Below, one piece after another: positions 25,767 to 35,668 of a stretch of DNA of 64,000 nt (position 1 is its first letter; every line of letters begins with the position of its first letter). The notes under the pieces are model-generated. The model was given only the letters and a program-made list of their open reading frames with translations. It was not told the DNA's origin and ran no database searches. The position numbers and the translations under genes are program-made. The stretch lies in contig NZ_ATVS01000021.1 in assembly GCF_000420845.1 (NCBI RefSeq), positions 1 to 64,000 on the forward strand, in the 5' to 3' direction. Source of the DNA: Butyrivibrio sp. AE3009. Lineage in GTDB: Bacteria; Bacillota; Clostridia; Lachnospirales; Lachnospiraceae.

Positions 25767-27211
25767 TGAAAAACATTCTGTTTGTAGCTTCTGAAGGAGT
25801 ACCTTTTATTAAGACCGGTGGACTTGCCGATGTTGTCGGCTCTCTTCCTAAGGACATTGATAAGAGATATTTCGATGTCCGAGTTATACTTCCGCTTTAT
25901 AAATGTATCAACCAGAAAATGAAGGACAAGATGGAGTATGTAACCAACTTCTACATGGACTTTCATTGGAAGAACGAATACGTTGGTATATTTAAAGCAG
26001 AAATAGATGGAATCAAGTATTATTTCATTGATAATGAGTTCTATTTCAACGGAATGAAGCCCTACGGAGATGATGTGCTTTTTGAGATCGAGAAATTCGC
26101 TTATTTCTCAAAGGCAGCCCTTTCTGTGCTTCCGGTTCTGGATTTCAGACCTGATATTATTCACTGTCATGACTGGCAGACAGGTCTTATCCCTGTTTAT
26201 CTTAAGGAGAGATTCCAGGGAAGCGAGTTCTATCGCGGAATCAAGGCTATTATGACAATTCACAATCTGAAGTTCCAGGGTAAATGGGACATCAGAGCGG
26301 TTCAGGATATCACAGGGCTTCCGGATTATTACTTTACACCGGATAAACTGGGACTTTTCAAGGATGCAGACCTTCTTAAGGGCGGTATCGTATTCTCGGA
26401 TGCCATTACTACTGTAAGTAAGGCCTATGCAGAAGAGATTAAGACAGAATTTTACGGTGAGGAGCTTGACGGACTTCTTCGTGCAAGAGCCCACGATCTT
26501 AGAGGAATTGTTAACGGTATTGACTATGATGAGTTCAATCCTGAGACAGACAAATATATTCCTTACAAATACAATGCCATCAACTTCCGCAAGGAGAAGA
26601 TCAAGAACAAGAGAGCTCTTCAGAAGGAGCTGGGCCTTAAGGAAGATGATAAGGTAATGATGATCGGTATCGTATCAAGGCTTACCGACCAGAAGGGCTT
26701 TGATCTTATTAACTATGTACTTGATGAGCTCTGCCAGGATGCAATTCAGCTGGTGGTTCTTGGTACAGGTGAAGAGCAGTACGAGAATTCCTTCCGTCAT
26801 TTCGACTGGAAGTACAATGACAAGGTTTCTGCCAATATCTATTACTCAGAGCCTATGTCTCACAAGATATATGCTGCTTCCGATGTGTTCCTGATGCCTT
26901 CGCTGTTTGAGCCCTGCGGACTGTCACAGCTGATGGCCTTGAGATACGGCACAATTCCGATTGTAAGACAGACAGGCGGACTTATTGATACCGTTGAGCC
27001 TTACAACAAGTTCGAGAGCACCGGAACAGGCTTTGGTTTCCTTAATTACAATGCTCACGAGATGCTTGGTACCATCAGAGAGGCTGAGCATGTTTACTAC
27101 GATCAGAAGCGTGAGTGGAATAAGATGATAGATAGAGCCATGGCAGTTGATTTCTCCTGGAAGGTTTCCGCTGAGAAGTATCAGGAGATGTATGACTGGC
27201 TCAAGCCATAA
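25766..27211 (+). CDS. glgA: Glycogen synthase (ADP-glucose type)
   Basis: This GT5 glycosyltransferase of 481 residues extends alpha-1,4-glucan chains from ADP-glucose. The N-terminal KTGGLADVVGSLPK motif binds the nucleotide sugar. HCHDWQTGLIPVYLK and the C-terminal PSLFEPCGLSQLMALRYG complete the family signature. Length and both Rossmann domains are normal. The other glg genes are not in the window. It starts inside the trpS stop codon and is followed by a strong terminator. Confidence 0.96.
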   Translation: MKNILFVASEGVPFIKTGGLADVVGSLPKDIDKRYFDVRVILPLYKCINQKMKDKMEYVTNFYMDFHWKNEYVGIFKAEIDGIKYYFIDNEFYFNGMKPYGDDVLFEIEKFAYFSKAALSVLPVLDFRPDIIHCHDWQTGLIPVYLKERFQGSEFYRGIKAIMTIHNLKFQGKWDIRAVQDITGLPDYYFTPDKLGLFKDADLLKGGIVFSDAITTVSKAYAEEIKTEFYGEELDGLLRARAHDLRGIVNGIDYDEFNPETDKYIPYKYNAINFRKEKIKNKRALQKELGLKEDDKVMMIGIVSRLTDQKGFDLINYVLDELCQDAIQLVVLGTGEEQYENSFRHFDWKYNDKVSANIYYSEPMSHKIYAASDVFLMPSLFEPCGLSQLMALRYGTIPIVRQTGGLIDTVEPYNKFESTGTGFGFLNYNAHEMLGTIREAEHVYYDQKREWNKMIDRAMAVDFSWKVSAEKYQEMYDWLKP

Positions 27212-27241
27212 CGAAATTTTGAATAATGATTATTGAAACGG

Positions 27242-27281
27242 TATAGGTGTCAGCTTTAGTTGACACCTATATTCTTTTATT
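27242..27281 (+). terminator. Terminator after glgA
   Basis: TATAGGTGTCA (27242-27252) pairs perfectly with TGACACCTATA (27261-27271) around an 8-base loop. TTCTTTTATT follows. Confidence 0.9.
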
Positions 27282-27329
27282 GCAAAATGGGTATGGCTGT
27301 GTTTTTAACAGCTAAAAATTGGGAGAGTA

Positions 27330-27347
27330 ATGAGCATAACGCTCTGA
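27330..27347 (+). CDS. Five-codon leader ORF before the flippase gene
   Basis: A strong GGGAGAG site is followed by ATG AGC ATA ACG CTC TGA (MSITL). The flippase start codon lies 8 bases after this stop and has no ribosome site of its own. The tiny ORF may feed ribosomes into the next gene by termination-reinitiation. There is no direct evidence that it is translated. Confidence 0.35.
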   Translation: MSITL

Positions 27348-27354
27348 ATAATAG

Positions 27355-29016
27355 ATGAACAAAGATACTGATAATAAACAAAAGAAAGGCGGTTTATTTG
27401 TCCAGGCCGGTATTTTTGCAATAGCAGGAATCATCAGCAGGATAATAGGCGTTTTATATACCAGCCCGCTGGCAGCAATAATCGGAGATGAAGGTAACGG
27501 CTATTACAGCGCGGCTTATTCTGTTTACACCATTGTTCTTTTGGTTTCTTCTTACAGTATTCCATCCGCTATGTCCAAGATCATAGCAGGTAAACTTGCG
27601 GTAAAAGAGTATCGTAATGCCCACAGGATATTTAAATGTGCGCTATATTACGTGGCTACTGTTGGCATGATAGGAACTCTGATACTTTTATTTTTTGCTG
27701 ACATTCTTGCAGCGGGAAGATCCGCTACTGTTCTTAGATTTTTCGCACCCACAATATTCATATTTGGATTCCTTGGCGTTCTGAGAGGCTATTTTCAGGC
27801 CCACAGAACTATGGTTCCAACTTCAATTTCCCAGCTTATAGAGCAGATCTTTAATGCTCTTGTAAGTGTGGGTGGTGCTCTGATACTTACAAAAATAGCA
27901 GGAGAAGAAGATCCTTCCAAGAGAGCGGTCTATGGTGCTATCGGTAGTTCCCTGGGAACCGGCACCGGAGTATTGGTGGCCCTTTTGTTCATGCTGTTTG
28001 TATATCACGTCAACGCTAAGGCATTTAAAAAGAGAATTGCCCGTGATACCAGTGAAGATATGTCAAACAGAGAGATATTCAGGCTTATCTTTATGATCGT
28101 AACGCCATTTATTCTTAGCACCTGTATTTATAATGCTTCAAGCTTCCTCAACTGGACGCTGTTTTCCAGAATACTTATGAATGTTAAGGGGATCGAAGAG
28201 ACTTTGGTTGTTTCCCAGTACGGTATTTTTAACAGAAAGGCCATGCTGATAACAAACCTTCCCATAGCTCTTGCAAGTGCTGCAGCTGCGGCTATGATAC
28301 CTGAGATCTCGACATCTTATGCCAGAGGTGACAAGGAAAGTGCAGCAGCAACTGTTTCCAAGGTTATTAGAGTAATTCTTATGATATCTATTCCAAGTAG
28401 CGTTGGACTTTTTGCTCTTGCAAGGCCTATTATGATGATTCTTTTCCCACAGAAGGCATCTCTTTCCGAAGCTTCAATGCTTCTGATGATCCTTGCGATC
28501 ACGGTTGTTTTCTACTCGTTGTCAACTGTGACCAATGCAGTGCTTCAGGGAATCGGTAAAGTCAATGCGCCTGTTATTAATGCCTTTATTACTCTGGTGA
28601 TTCAGGCTCTGCTCCTTACCGCACTTCTTATTTTTACCAATCTTGGCGATGCGGCGCTATGTATAGTTACTATCGTTTATTCGCTGCTTATGTGTGTGCT
28701 TAACAATATGGTCATGAAAAAGCGCATACCGATAAATAATGATTTCAAAAAGACATATCTTCTTCCTTCAATATCCGCCGTGGTAATGGGAATTGTGGCC
28801 TTTTTGGTACATTGGGGCTTTGATAGTCTGTTTAAGCTTTTTATTCCAAGAGAGTATTTTGCCAATATTCTGGCTACTCTGATAGCTGTTCTTGTTGCAG
28901 TATTTGTGTATTTTGCGGTTCTTATAAGGTCAGGCGGTGCCTCTGAGGAAGATATCAGAAGATTTCCTAAGGGTGCAAGTATAGCATTACTACTTAAAAA
29001 ACTCAGGATTCTATAA
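27355..29016 (+). CDS. MurJ/SpoVB-like MOP-family lipid flippase
   Basis: The product has 553 residues and about 14 hydrophobic helices. The N-terminal AGIFAIAGIISRIIGVLYTSPL and the YYSAAYSVYTIVLLVSSYSI region are characteristic of the polysaccharide-transport/MurJ branch of the MOP exporters (B. subtilis YtgP and SpoVB). Such proteins flip lipid II or other undecaprenyl-linked sugars across the membrane. An in-frame stop lies just upstream, so ATG 27355 is the earliest start; it lacks a ribosome site, see the leader ORF at 27330. The next gene starts 2 bp after the stop, but belongs to a sugar-sensing module. Confidence 0.87.
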   Translation: MNKDTDNKQKKGGLFVQAGIFAIAGIISRIIGVLYTSPLAAIIGDEGNGYYSAAYSVYTIVLLVSSYSIPSAMSKIIAGKLAVKEYRNAHRIFKCALYYVATVGMIGTLILLFFADILAAGRSATVLRFFAPTIFIFGFLGVLRGYFQAHRTMVPTSISQLIEQIFNALVSVGGALILTKIAGEEDPSKRAVYGAIGSSLGTGTGVLVALLFMLFVYHVNAKAFKKRIARDTSEDMSNREIFRLIFMIVTPFILSTCIYNASSFLNWTLFSRILMNVKGIEETLVVSQYGIFNRKAMLITNLPIALASAAAAAMIPEISTSYARGDKESAAATVSKVIRVILMISIPSSVGLFALARPIMMILFPQKASLSEASMLLMILAITVVFYSLSTVTNAVLQGIGKVNAPVINAFITLVIQALLLTALLIFTNLGDAALCIVTIVYSLLMCVLNNMVMKKRIPINNDFKKTYLLPSISAVVMGIVAFLVHWGFDSLFKLFIPREYFANILATLIAVLVAVFVYFAVLIRSGGASEEDIRRFPKGASIALLLKKLRIL

Positions 29017-29018
29017 AT

Positions 29019-30098
29019 ATGAACAAAGAAAGATCATTTGAAAAGAGCATAAGAAGACAATATATTCTCCTGGCCTTTACATTGGTATTTGTTGTGGGAA
29101 CGCTTATTGTTGGTTCGCTTTTATTCAGATTCTATATGAAGAACTTCAGGACCAAGCAGGAGAGCAGCGAATACGGAAGATATTATGTGATGATAACCGA
29201 TAATTATAAGTCTGATTTCTGGCAGTCGGTTTACAAGGGAGCGCTTGATGCAGCCAAAGAGCAGGGAATCTATGTGGAACTGCTGGGGCAGAACATCTCG
29301 GGAGAGTACTCCTGTGAGGAGCTGATGAGGATAGCTATAGCCTCAAGGGTGGACGGTATAATTGTCTATGCCAATGAGACCGATGAGATGACAGAGCTAA
29401 TTGATGAGGCCACGCAGAAGGATATTCCGGTTGTTACACTGTACAATGACAATACCAAGTCCACCAGGATGAGCTTCGTGGGTGTTGGTAGCTACAATAT
29501 CGGTCGTGAATACGGCAAGCAGATCAACAATATCGTCAAGGAGAAAAGAAGAGACAGTATCGAGTCTGACAATATCGGCCAGAGATCGCCTCTTAGGATT
29601 GCCGTTCTTGTTAATGCGGATGCGGGAGATTCAGGGCAGAATATCATAATATCAGCGATTCAGGATTCTCTTCGACAGGTAAATATAACTGATGCGGAGT
29701 ATGCTATTTCTACAGTTGCAGTAGACAACACCAATGCTTTTGCAGTGGAAGAATCCATAAGAGATATTTTCCTTATGGAAAATATTCCCGATGTCATTCT
29801 GTGCCTCAATGAGCTTGATACGGTCTGCGCTTATCAGGCGGTGGTTGATTTTAACAAGGTAGGAGAGGTATATATTCTTGGTTACTATGACTCTGATTCT
29901 ATAGTCAGTGCTGTGGACAGAGGTGTTTTGTACGCAACAATCTCTATTGATACCAAACAGCTGGGAGAGTACTCAGTCAAGGCTCTTGATGATTACTATG
30001 AATACGGCAATACCAGCCAGTATTATTCAGCTGATATTACACTTATAAGTCAGGACAATATTGCAGAATTCCTGAAAAAGGAGGAAGGCGATGAATAG
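29019..30098 (+). CDS. Membrane-anchored periplasmic-binding-fold sugar sensor (XylFII-like)
   Basis: The product has 359 residues. An uncleaved N-terminal helix (about residues 14-38) lacks a lipobox cysteine. A type I periplasmic-binding-protein domain (Peripla_BP_4) follows, with YYVMITDNYKSDFWQSVYKG, VDGIIVYANE and IPVVTLYND as typical strands. It overlaps the histidine kinase gene by 8 bp. In clostridia a comparable anchored xylose-binding protein, XylFII, signals to the LytS kinase. By context this protein most likely presents a bound sugar to the kinase rather than to a transporter. The sugar is not known. Confidence 0.85.
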   Translation: MNKERSFEKSIRRQYILLAFTLVFVVGTLIVGSLLFRFYMKNFRTKQESSEYGRYYVMITDNYKSDFWQSVYKGALDAAKEQGIYVELLGQNISGEYSCEELMRIAIASRVDGIIVYANETDEMTELIDEATQKDIPVVTLYNDNTKSTRMSFVGVGSYNIGREYGKQINNIVKEKRRDSIESDNIGQRSPLRIAVLVNADAGDSGQNIIISAIQDSLRQVNITDAEYAISTVAVDNTNAFAVEESIRDIFLMENIPDVILCLNELDTVCAYQAVVDFNKVGEVYILGYYDSDSIVSAVDRGVLYATISIDTKQLGEYSVKALDDYYEYGNTSQYYSADITLISQDNIAEFLKKEEGDE

Positions 30099-31572
30099 AT
30101 TCCTTAATAAGCCCCTCCAATTTAAAATCATCAGTGTCTGTATATTTACCAATGTCCTTATTTTCATCGTTAACCTTCTGCTGATGCTTGGTATGAATGC
30201 CATGGCTGTTGAGATGGAGAAGGTGTATGAAGGAAACAGATCCCTCAATGAGCTTGGAACCGCTTTGTCTGACGTTCAGGACTCCATGACCGTCTACCTT
30301 AGTTCCAAGACCAGTGATTCACTGGAGGAGTACTTTAGAAGTGCCCAGAGACTTCAGGATAAGGCCGGTACCCTTGATGACAGGGTAACTGATCATGCAC
30401 TCACCAGAATGGAGAGAAACATCCGCAACATGACGGGAGATTACCTTGATGTCGTTGGCAAAACCGTTGAAGCCAAGCGCGGAAGAAATGTTGAGAAATA
30501 CAGAAATTACTACGAAGAAGCTACTCAGCTCTACGGTTATATAAATGAATACCTTAGAAGTCTTAACCAGGAGCTGTTTGTATCAAACTCCGATAGCTAT
30601 ACAATTATGGCAAGAGGATTCAGAAGCTTTGAGTTTATAAGCTTTATCGTTATGACACTGGTTATGATAGGAAACGTTGTTATTGTAACAAGCTTTGTCA
30701 GAGCGTTGATGATTCCTTTGAAGAAACTGTCGGATTCAGCCAATGAGGTTGCTGATGGAAACTTTGACGTCACACTGCCGGAAGTGGCCTATCAGGACGA
30801 GATCGGAATTGTGAACAACGCCTTCAGTAAGATGCTTGTCAGCATCAAGCAGTATATTCAGCGTCTTACCGAGAGTATGGAGAAGGAAAGGGACATGCAG
30901 GAGAAGGAGCTTATGATGGAGTCCCATCTTAAGGACGCTCAGCTTAAGTACCTGCGGGCCCAGATCAATCCGCATTTTTTGTTTAATACTCTTAATGCCG
31001 GCGCTCAGCTGGCCATGATGGAAGGCGCCGACAGGACTTATGAATATGTTCAGACAGTGGCAGACTTTTTCAGATATAATATCAAGAATCAGCAGACTGA
31101 GGTTCGGATAAGAGATGAGGTTACGCTGGTGGATAATTATATCCAGATTTTGAACGTAAGATTCTCCGGAGACATAGGCTATGAGAAACAGGTGGATGAA
31201 CGTCTTCTTGATATGGTGATGCCTGCCATGATCCTTCAGCCAATTGTTGAAAATGCAGTCAACCACGGCATCAGAGAAATGGGTAGTGAGGGAAAGATTA
31301 CTCTCAGAGTGTATAGAGAGGATGACAACGTCTGCATAGGAATCGGTGATAACGGCAAAGGAATCAGCCGTGAGAACATCAGCCGGATACTAAGCGGTAA
31401 CTGGCATAACGACGAGAATCAGTACGACAATAACGGAATCGGTATGGATAATGTGATATCAAGACTTCGTCTTTTTACCGGAAAAGAAGATGTAATAGAA
31501 ATTAAGAGCGACGGACAGGGAATGGGAGCGGAAGTGCTTATAAGGATTCCCTTCAGCCGCGCTGCAGAATGA
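30091..31572 (+). CDS. LytS/YesM-type sensor histidine kinase
   Basis: The product has 493 residues. Two membrane helices (about 10-35 and 180-205) bracket an extracytoplasmic helical domain, followed by HAMP and a coiled coil. The His_kinase domain carries phospho-acceptor H295 in QINPHFLFNTL, and the ATPase domain shows the N box QPIVENAVNHG and the glycine loops GDNGKG and NGIGMDNV. It should phosphorylate the regulator encoded 27 bp downstream. The upstream overlapping gene probably supplies the ligand-binding partner. Confidence 0.93.
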   Translation: MNRFLNKPLQFKIISVCIFTNVLIFIVNLLLMLGMNAMAVEMEKVYEGNRSLNELGTALSDVQDSMTVYLSSKTSDSLEEYFRSAQRLQDKAGTLDDRVTDHALTRMERNIRNMTGDYLDVVGKTVEAKRGRNVEKYRNYYEEATQLYGYINEYLRSLNQELFVSNSDSYTIMARGFRSFEFISFIVMTLVMIGNVVIVTSFVRALMIPLKKLSDSANEVADGNFDVTLPEVAYQDEIGIVNNAFSKMLVSIKQYIQRLTESMEKERDMQEKELMMESHLKDAQLKYLRAQINPHFLFNTLNAGAQLAMMEGADRTYEYVQTVADFFRYNIKNQQTEVRIRDEVTLVDNYIQILNVRFSGDIGYEKQVDERLLDMVMPAMILQPIVENAVNHGIREMGSEGKITLRVYREDDNVCIGIGDNGKGISRENISRILSGNWHNDENQYDNNGIGMDNVISRLRLFTGKEDVIEIKSDGQGMGAEVLIRIPFSRAAE

Positions 31573-31599
31573 TATATAGGGAATGATATAGGGGAAAAA

Positions 31600-33210
31600 A
31601 TGTACAGAGTAATGATCGCTGATGATGAAGGTATTGTTATCGATTCAATGAAATTCATCATCGAAAAGGAATTTGGAAATCAGTGCGAGGTAGAATTCGC
31701 CAAGACCGGCAGGAGCGGAATAGAACTGGCTGAGAGATTCAGACCGGATATAGCGGTTATCGATATCCATATGCCCGGAATTAACGGCATAGATGCCATC
31801 CGTGAGATGAAGCAGTTTTGTCCCGGGACGATTTTTATTGTCATGTCTGCCTATGATAAATTTGATTATGCCAAGGAAGCAATCAAACTTGGGGTTATGG
31901 AATATATCATGAAACCCATGGACAGGTACAAGGTGGTCAAGGTTCTTAAGAAGGCCATGGAGCAGATTGATGAAGACAGGGAGAAGAGAAGCAACGAGCT
32001 GATGATAAAAGAAAAGCTCGAGACCATCGAACCCATTATCGAGAGCGGACTTATCTATGACATTCTCTTACAGGAGCATTTCGAGGAGGATGTGGAGAGC
32101 TACAGAAGCATTCTCGGCATCAAGGAGAACTACGGATATATGCTTGCAATCGTCTGTGGTGATGCTCAGGAAGGCAATCATATGACCAATGCGGTTGGAA
32201 GTTCAGTCAAGCTCTCAGGCAAATATAAGGAGATACGAGAGGGTGTCAAGGATTTCTTTTCCTGCAAAGTCGGAAGCGTAATGGCCAACAAGATTGCTGT
32301 GCTGGTTCCCTATGAGAGCGCAAAGATGGAATACGGCGAGAGAACAGAACTGATCGAGAGGGCCAGAGATCTTACCAGATATCTTAGGAAAAAGACTGAC
32401 ATAACCTTCAGAATAGGTGTGGGTGGCGTAAAGCCCTTGAAAGAACTGGGAGAATCTTACAGACAGGCTTTGAACGCACTTATTGCAACAACGGCTTCGG
32501 TTGCCCATGTAGACGATCTTACGATCAGCTGCAACTATGAGGACGACTATCCTATTCAGCTGGAGAAGCCTTTGTTTGATGCGGTAGCTAAGGGCGATCT
32601 CAACGGTATGAAGGTCATTGCTGACAAATACGCAGACTGGATGTGTGTAAGAGCCAATGACGGAGATATAATGTCAATGAGGCTTAAGGTCCTGGAATTC
32701 TCGCTTTACGCAGAGCATCTGGCATATCAGAACGGCGGTCAGACCTACAGATATTCCGGAAGAACGGATTATCTGCCGGAGATAATGGGGCTTTCAACCA
32801 CAGAAGAACTTAGAGACTGGTTCATGGAAAAACTTACAAGTGCCTGCAGAAACGTTATCAACAAACGTGAAGAGAGGTCAAACGATATTATCAAGACCGC
32901 CAAGCAGTTTATTGAGGATAATTACAGCAAAGATATTTCGCTTGATGATGTATCTCGTAAGGTCAACATCTCACCTTACTATTTCAGCAAGATTTTTAAA
33001 GATGAGAGCGGACTTAACTTCATCGAATATCTTACCAATTTAAGGATTGATAACGCCAAGAAACTGTTGTCAGATACTGATATGTCAATTAAGGAAATCT
33101 GTCTTTCCTGCGGTTATACCGATCCTAACTATTTCAGCAGAAGCTTTAAGAAGAATGTGGGGATCACTCCTACGGAGTACAAGGATGGTAAGTTAGCCGA
33201 AAGCGTGTGA
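31600..33210 (+). CDS. YesN-type response regulator with AraC DNA-binding domain
   Basis: The product has 536 residues. An N-terminal receiver has acidic residues in IADDEG, phospho-acceptor D55 in VIDIHMPG and a lysine in MKPMDRY. A middle linker domain of about 250 residues precedes a C-terminal AraC domain with two helix-turn-helix units (SLDDVSRKVNISPYYFSKIF and SIKEICLSCGYTDPNYFSRS). It is expected to activate the binding-protein and transporter genes downstream when phosphorylated by the adjacent kinase. No operator was identified with confidence. Confidence 0.93.
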   Translation: MYRVMIADDEGIVIDSMKFIIEKEFGNQCEVEFAKTGRSGIELAERFRPDIAVIDIHMPGINGIDAIREMKQFCPGTIFIVMSAYDKFDYAKEAIKLGVMEYIMKPMDRYKVVKVLKKAMEQIDEDREKRSNELMIKEKLETIEPIIESGLIYDILLQEHFEEDVESYRSILGIKENYGYMLAIVCGDAQEGNHMTNAVGSSVKLSGKYKEIREGVKDFFSCKVGSVMANKIAVLVPYESAKMEYGERTELIERARDLTRYLRKKTDITFRIGVGGVKPLKELGESYRQALNALIATTASVAHVDDLTISCNYEDDYPIQLEKPLFDAVAKGDLNGMKVIADKYADWMCVRANDGDIMSMRLKVLEFSLYAEHLAYQNGGQTYRYSGRTDYLPEIMGLSTTEELRDWFMEKLTSACRNVINKREERSNDIIKTAKQFIEDNYSKDISLDDVSRKVNISPYYFSKIFKDESGLNFIEYLTNLRIDNAKKLLSDTDMSIKEICLSCGYTDPNYFSRSFKKNVGITPTEYKDGKLAESV

Positions 33211-33250
33211 CATAATAAAGGTATGCAAGAGGATTAGAAGGTATTTGGGG

Positions 33251-34318
33251 ATGAAAAAAACAATACTTAAGAAAATGGCTGTTATGCTTGCCGGATTGCT
33301 TTCTTTTACATTTTTATTCGGATGTGCGCCGGAAAATACAAGCGGGCAGGGGCCATCCAAGTCTGAGGATGACAAACCACAGATTGGTATGTGCTTTGAC
33401 TCTTTTGTAATCGAGAGATGGCAGAAGGACAGGGACATTTTTGTTTCCATGGCCAAAGAGCTGGGGGCAGAGGTTAATGTCCAGAATGCCAACGGAGATA
33501 TTGAGCAGCAGAAAAAACAGATAGACTACTTCATCAAGCAGGGTATGGATGTTATTGTGATTATCTGTATTGATTCAGAAGCTCTCAAGGATTCTGTTAA
33601 AAAGGCCAAGGATGAAGGAATCAAGATCATAGCCTATGACAGACTGATAACCAATGCAGATGTGGATCTCTATATTTCTTTTGACAATGAGAAGGTCGGA
33701 GAACTGATGGGAGAGACTATAGTAAATAACAAGGCAGATGCCTGCAAAGTGGTCAAAATCTGCGGCTCTCCTTTAGACAGCAATGTTCACATGGTGGATG
33801 CAGGCTTTGACAAGATCATGGAGGAGAATGGCTGCGAGATTCTTGATACCTTTTATGCTGATGGCTGGAGAGCCGAGCTTGCAAGTGACTACGTATATGA
33901 GAATATGGATCTGATAATGGAAGCTGATGCAATAATGTGCGGTAATGATGATCTTGCAGGCAGAGTTGTTCATGTACTCTCCGAGAAGAGACTTGCAGGT
34001 AAAAAACTGGTTGTCGGACAGGATGCCGATCTGGAAGCGTGTCAGAGAATAGTAGAAGGAACTCAGTTATCCACTGTATACAAGCCTATTGAGAAGCTTG
34101 CTCAGCAGGCCGCTGTCTGTGCAGTCAAGCTTGCAGGGGGAGAGGAGCTGGATTCAGAGAATCTGTCGGTTTATTATGATGGCACCTATGAGGTTCCTTT
34201 TTTCAGAATTGATCCTGTAAATGTAACCGAGAAAAACATGAATGAGATAATTATCGGAAGCGGTTTCCATCTCAAGGAAGATGTATATCTGAATGTTCCA
34301 GGTAAAATGCCCGATTAA
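33251..34318 (+). CDS. Sugar-binding lipoprotein (Peripla_BP_4), first of two
   Basis: The product has 355 residues with a signal peptide ending in the lipobox LFGC (about residue 25) and a type I binding-protein domain. IIAYDRLITNADVDLYISFDNEKVG closely resembles xylose/multiple-sugar binding proteins (XylF, ChvE). ATG 33251 is chosen because AGAAGG lies 9 bp before it; a TTG six bases earlier is less likely. It follows the regulator within 40 bp and is closed by its own terminator, so it belongs to the sensory operon rather than the transporter operon. It may deliver ligand to the sensor or be a second receptor for the same transporter. Confidence 0.9.
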   Translation: MKKTILKKMAVMLAGLLSFTFLFGCAPENTSGQGPSKSEDDKPQIGMCFDSFVIERWQKDRDIFVSMAKELGAEVNVQNANGDIEQQKKQIDYFIKQGMDVIVIICIDSEALKDSVKKAKDEGIKIIAYDRLITNADVDLYISFDNEKVGELMGETIVNNKADACKVVKICGSPLDSNVHMVDAGFDKIMEENGCEILDTFYADGWRAELASDYVYENMDLIMEADAIMCGNDDLAGRVVHVLSEKRLAGKKLVVGQDADLEACQRIVEGTQLSTVYKPIEKLAQQAAVCAVKLAGGEELDSENLSVYYDGTYEVPFFRIDPVNVTEKNMNEIIIGSGFHLKEDVYLNVPGKMPD

Positions 34319-34359
34319 TCGATAATTATTTGTTACAATAGCACATTTTTGAAAAAGTG

Positions 34360-34402
34360 CGGACATGATAGCAAAAAAATGCTAGCATGTCCGTTTTATT
34401 TT
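34360..34402 (+). terminator. Terminator at the end of the sensory operon
   Basis: CGGACATGATAGCA (34360-34373) pairs with TGCTAGCATGTCCG (34380-34393), with one mismatch, and TTTTATTTT follows. The remaining intergenic sequence to 34534 should carry the promoter of the transporter operon, but no clear -35/-10 pair stands out. Confidence 0.9.
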
Positions 34403-34534
34403 GCTGATTCATAGTAAAAAAGTGAAGAATGTCGTAAATCATTGCTATTTAAAATATGTTAACTTGGATAATGTAAAGAGCAGGACAAAAAGTTCTGCAA
34501 AAAAATAACAACTCAATAATTTGGGAGGGCAATT

Positions 34535-35629
34535 ATGAAGAAAAAACTTTTAAGCGTATTTCTTTGTGCAGCTATGGCTGCATCTCTTCTTGTAGGTTGC
34601 GGCAATGCTGCTTCTACAGGTTCCGAGTCTACCGGATCAGCCGGTGGTTCAGGCGGCAAGGTTGGTGTTGCAATGCCTACTAAGGATCTCCAGAGATGGA
34701 ATCAGGACGGTGCTAACATGGAGCAGCAGCTCAAGGCAGCCGGCTATGATGTAGACCTTCAGTATGCATCTAACGACATCGCTACACAGGTTTCTCAGAT
34801 CGAGAATATGATCAGCTCAGGAGCTCAGGTTCTTGTAATCGCATCTATCGATGGTGATTCACTTGGAACAGTTCTTGCTCAGGCTAAGGAGCAGGGCATC
34901 AAGGTTATCGCTTATGACCGTCTTATCATGAACTCAGACGCTGTTACATATTATGCAACCTTCGATAACTACATGGTTGGAACAAAGCAGGGCGAGTACA
35001 TCAGAGATCAGCTTGATCTTGACAACGCTGCAGGTCCTTTCAACCTTGAGTGCTTCACAGGTGACCCCGGTGACAACAATGCAAGATTCTTCTATGGCGG
35101 TGCTATGGACGTTCTTAAGCCTTACATCGATGCTGGCAAGCTCGTTGTTAAGTCAGGTCAGGTAGAGTTTGATCAGGTTGCTACAGCTAACTGGTCAACA
35201 GAGAATGCTCAGTCAAGAATGGATGCCATCATCTCAGCTAACTATGCTGACGGAACCAAGATTGACGCAGTTCTTTGCTCAAACGACTCAACAGCTCTTG
35301 GTGTTACAAACTCTCTTGAGGCTAACTACACAGCTGAGTGGCCTATTATCACAGGTCAGGACTGTGACGTTGCTAACGTTAAGAACATGATCGCAGGCAA
35401 GCAGTCAATGTCTATCTTCAAGGATACACGTACACTTGCTTCCAAGACCGTAGAGATGGTTGACGCTATCATGAAGGGCTCAGACGCTCCCGTTAACGAT
35501 ACTAAGACCTATGACAACGGCACAGGCATCATTCCTTCATACCTCTGCGAGCCTGTATTTGCAGACGCAAACAACTACAAGCAGCTTCTTATCGATTCCG
35601 GATACTACACAGAGGATCAGCTTAAGTAA
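34535..35629 (+). CDS. CUT2 sugar ABC transporter, substrate-binding lipoprotein (XylF/ChvE-like)
   Basis: The product has 364 residues. A signal peptide ends in the lipobox LVGC, followed by a Ser/Gly linker and a type I binding domain (VGVAMPTKDLQRWNQDG, VLVIASIDGDSLG, VIAYDRLIMNSD). The sequence pattern fits multiple-sugar (xylose, arabinose, galactose) binding proteins. Codon choice is strongly biased, which suggests high expression. It is followed by a GC-rich hairpin and then the ATPase and permease genes, so it is the main receptor of that importer. Confidence 0.93.
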   Translation: MKKKLLSVFLCAAMAASLLVGCGNAASTGSESTGSAGGSGGKVGVAMPTKDLQRWNQDGANMEQQLKAAGYDVDLQYASNDIATQVSQIENMISSGAQVLVIASIDGDSLGTVLAQAKEQGIKVIAYDRLIMNSDAVTYYATFDNYMVGTKQGEYIRDQLDLDNAAGPFNLECFTGDPGDNNARFFYGGAMDVLKPYIDAGKLVVKSGQVEFDQVATANWSTENAQSRMDAIISANYADGTKIDAVLCSNDSTALGVTNSLEANYTAEWPIITGQDCDVANVKNMIAGKQSMSIFKDTRTLASKTVEMVDAIMKGSDAPVNDTKTYDNGTGIIPSYLCEPVFADANNYKQLLIDSGYYTEDQLK

Positions 35630-35668
35630 TTTAAGTAAACAGACAGCGAATGCTGTAAACATACTGCA

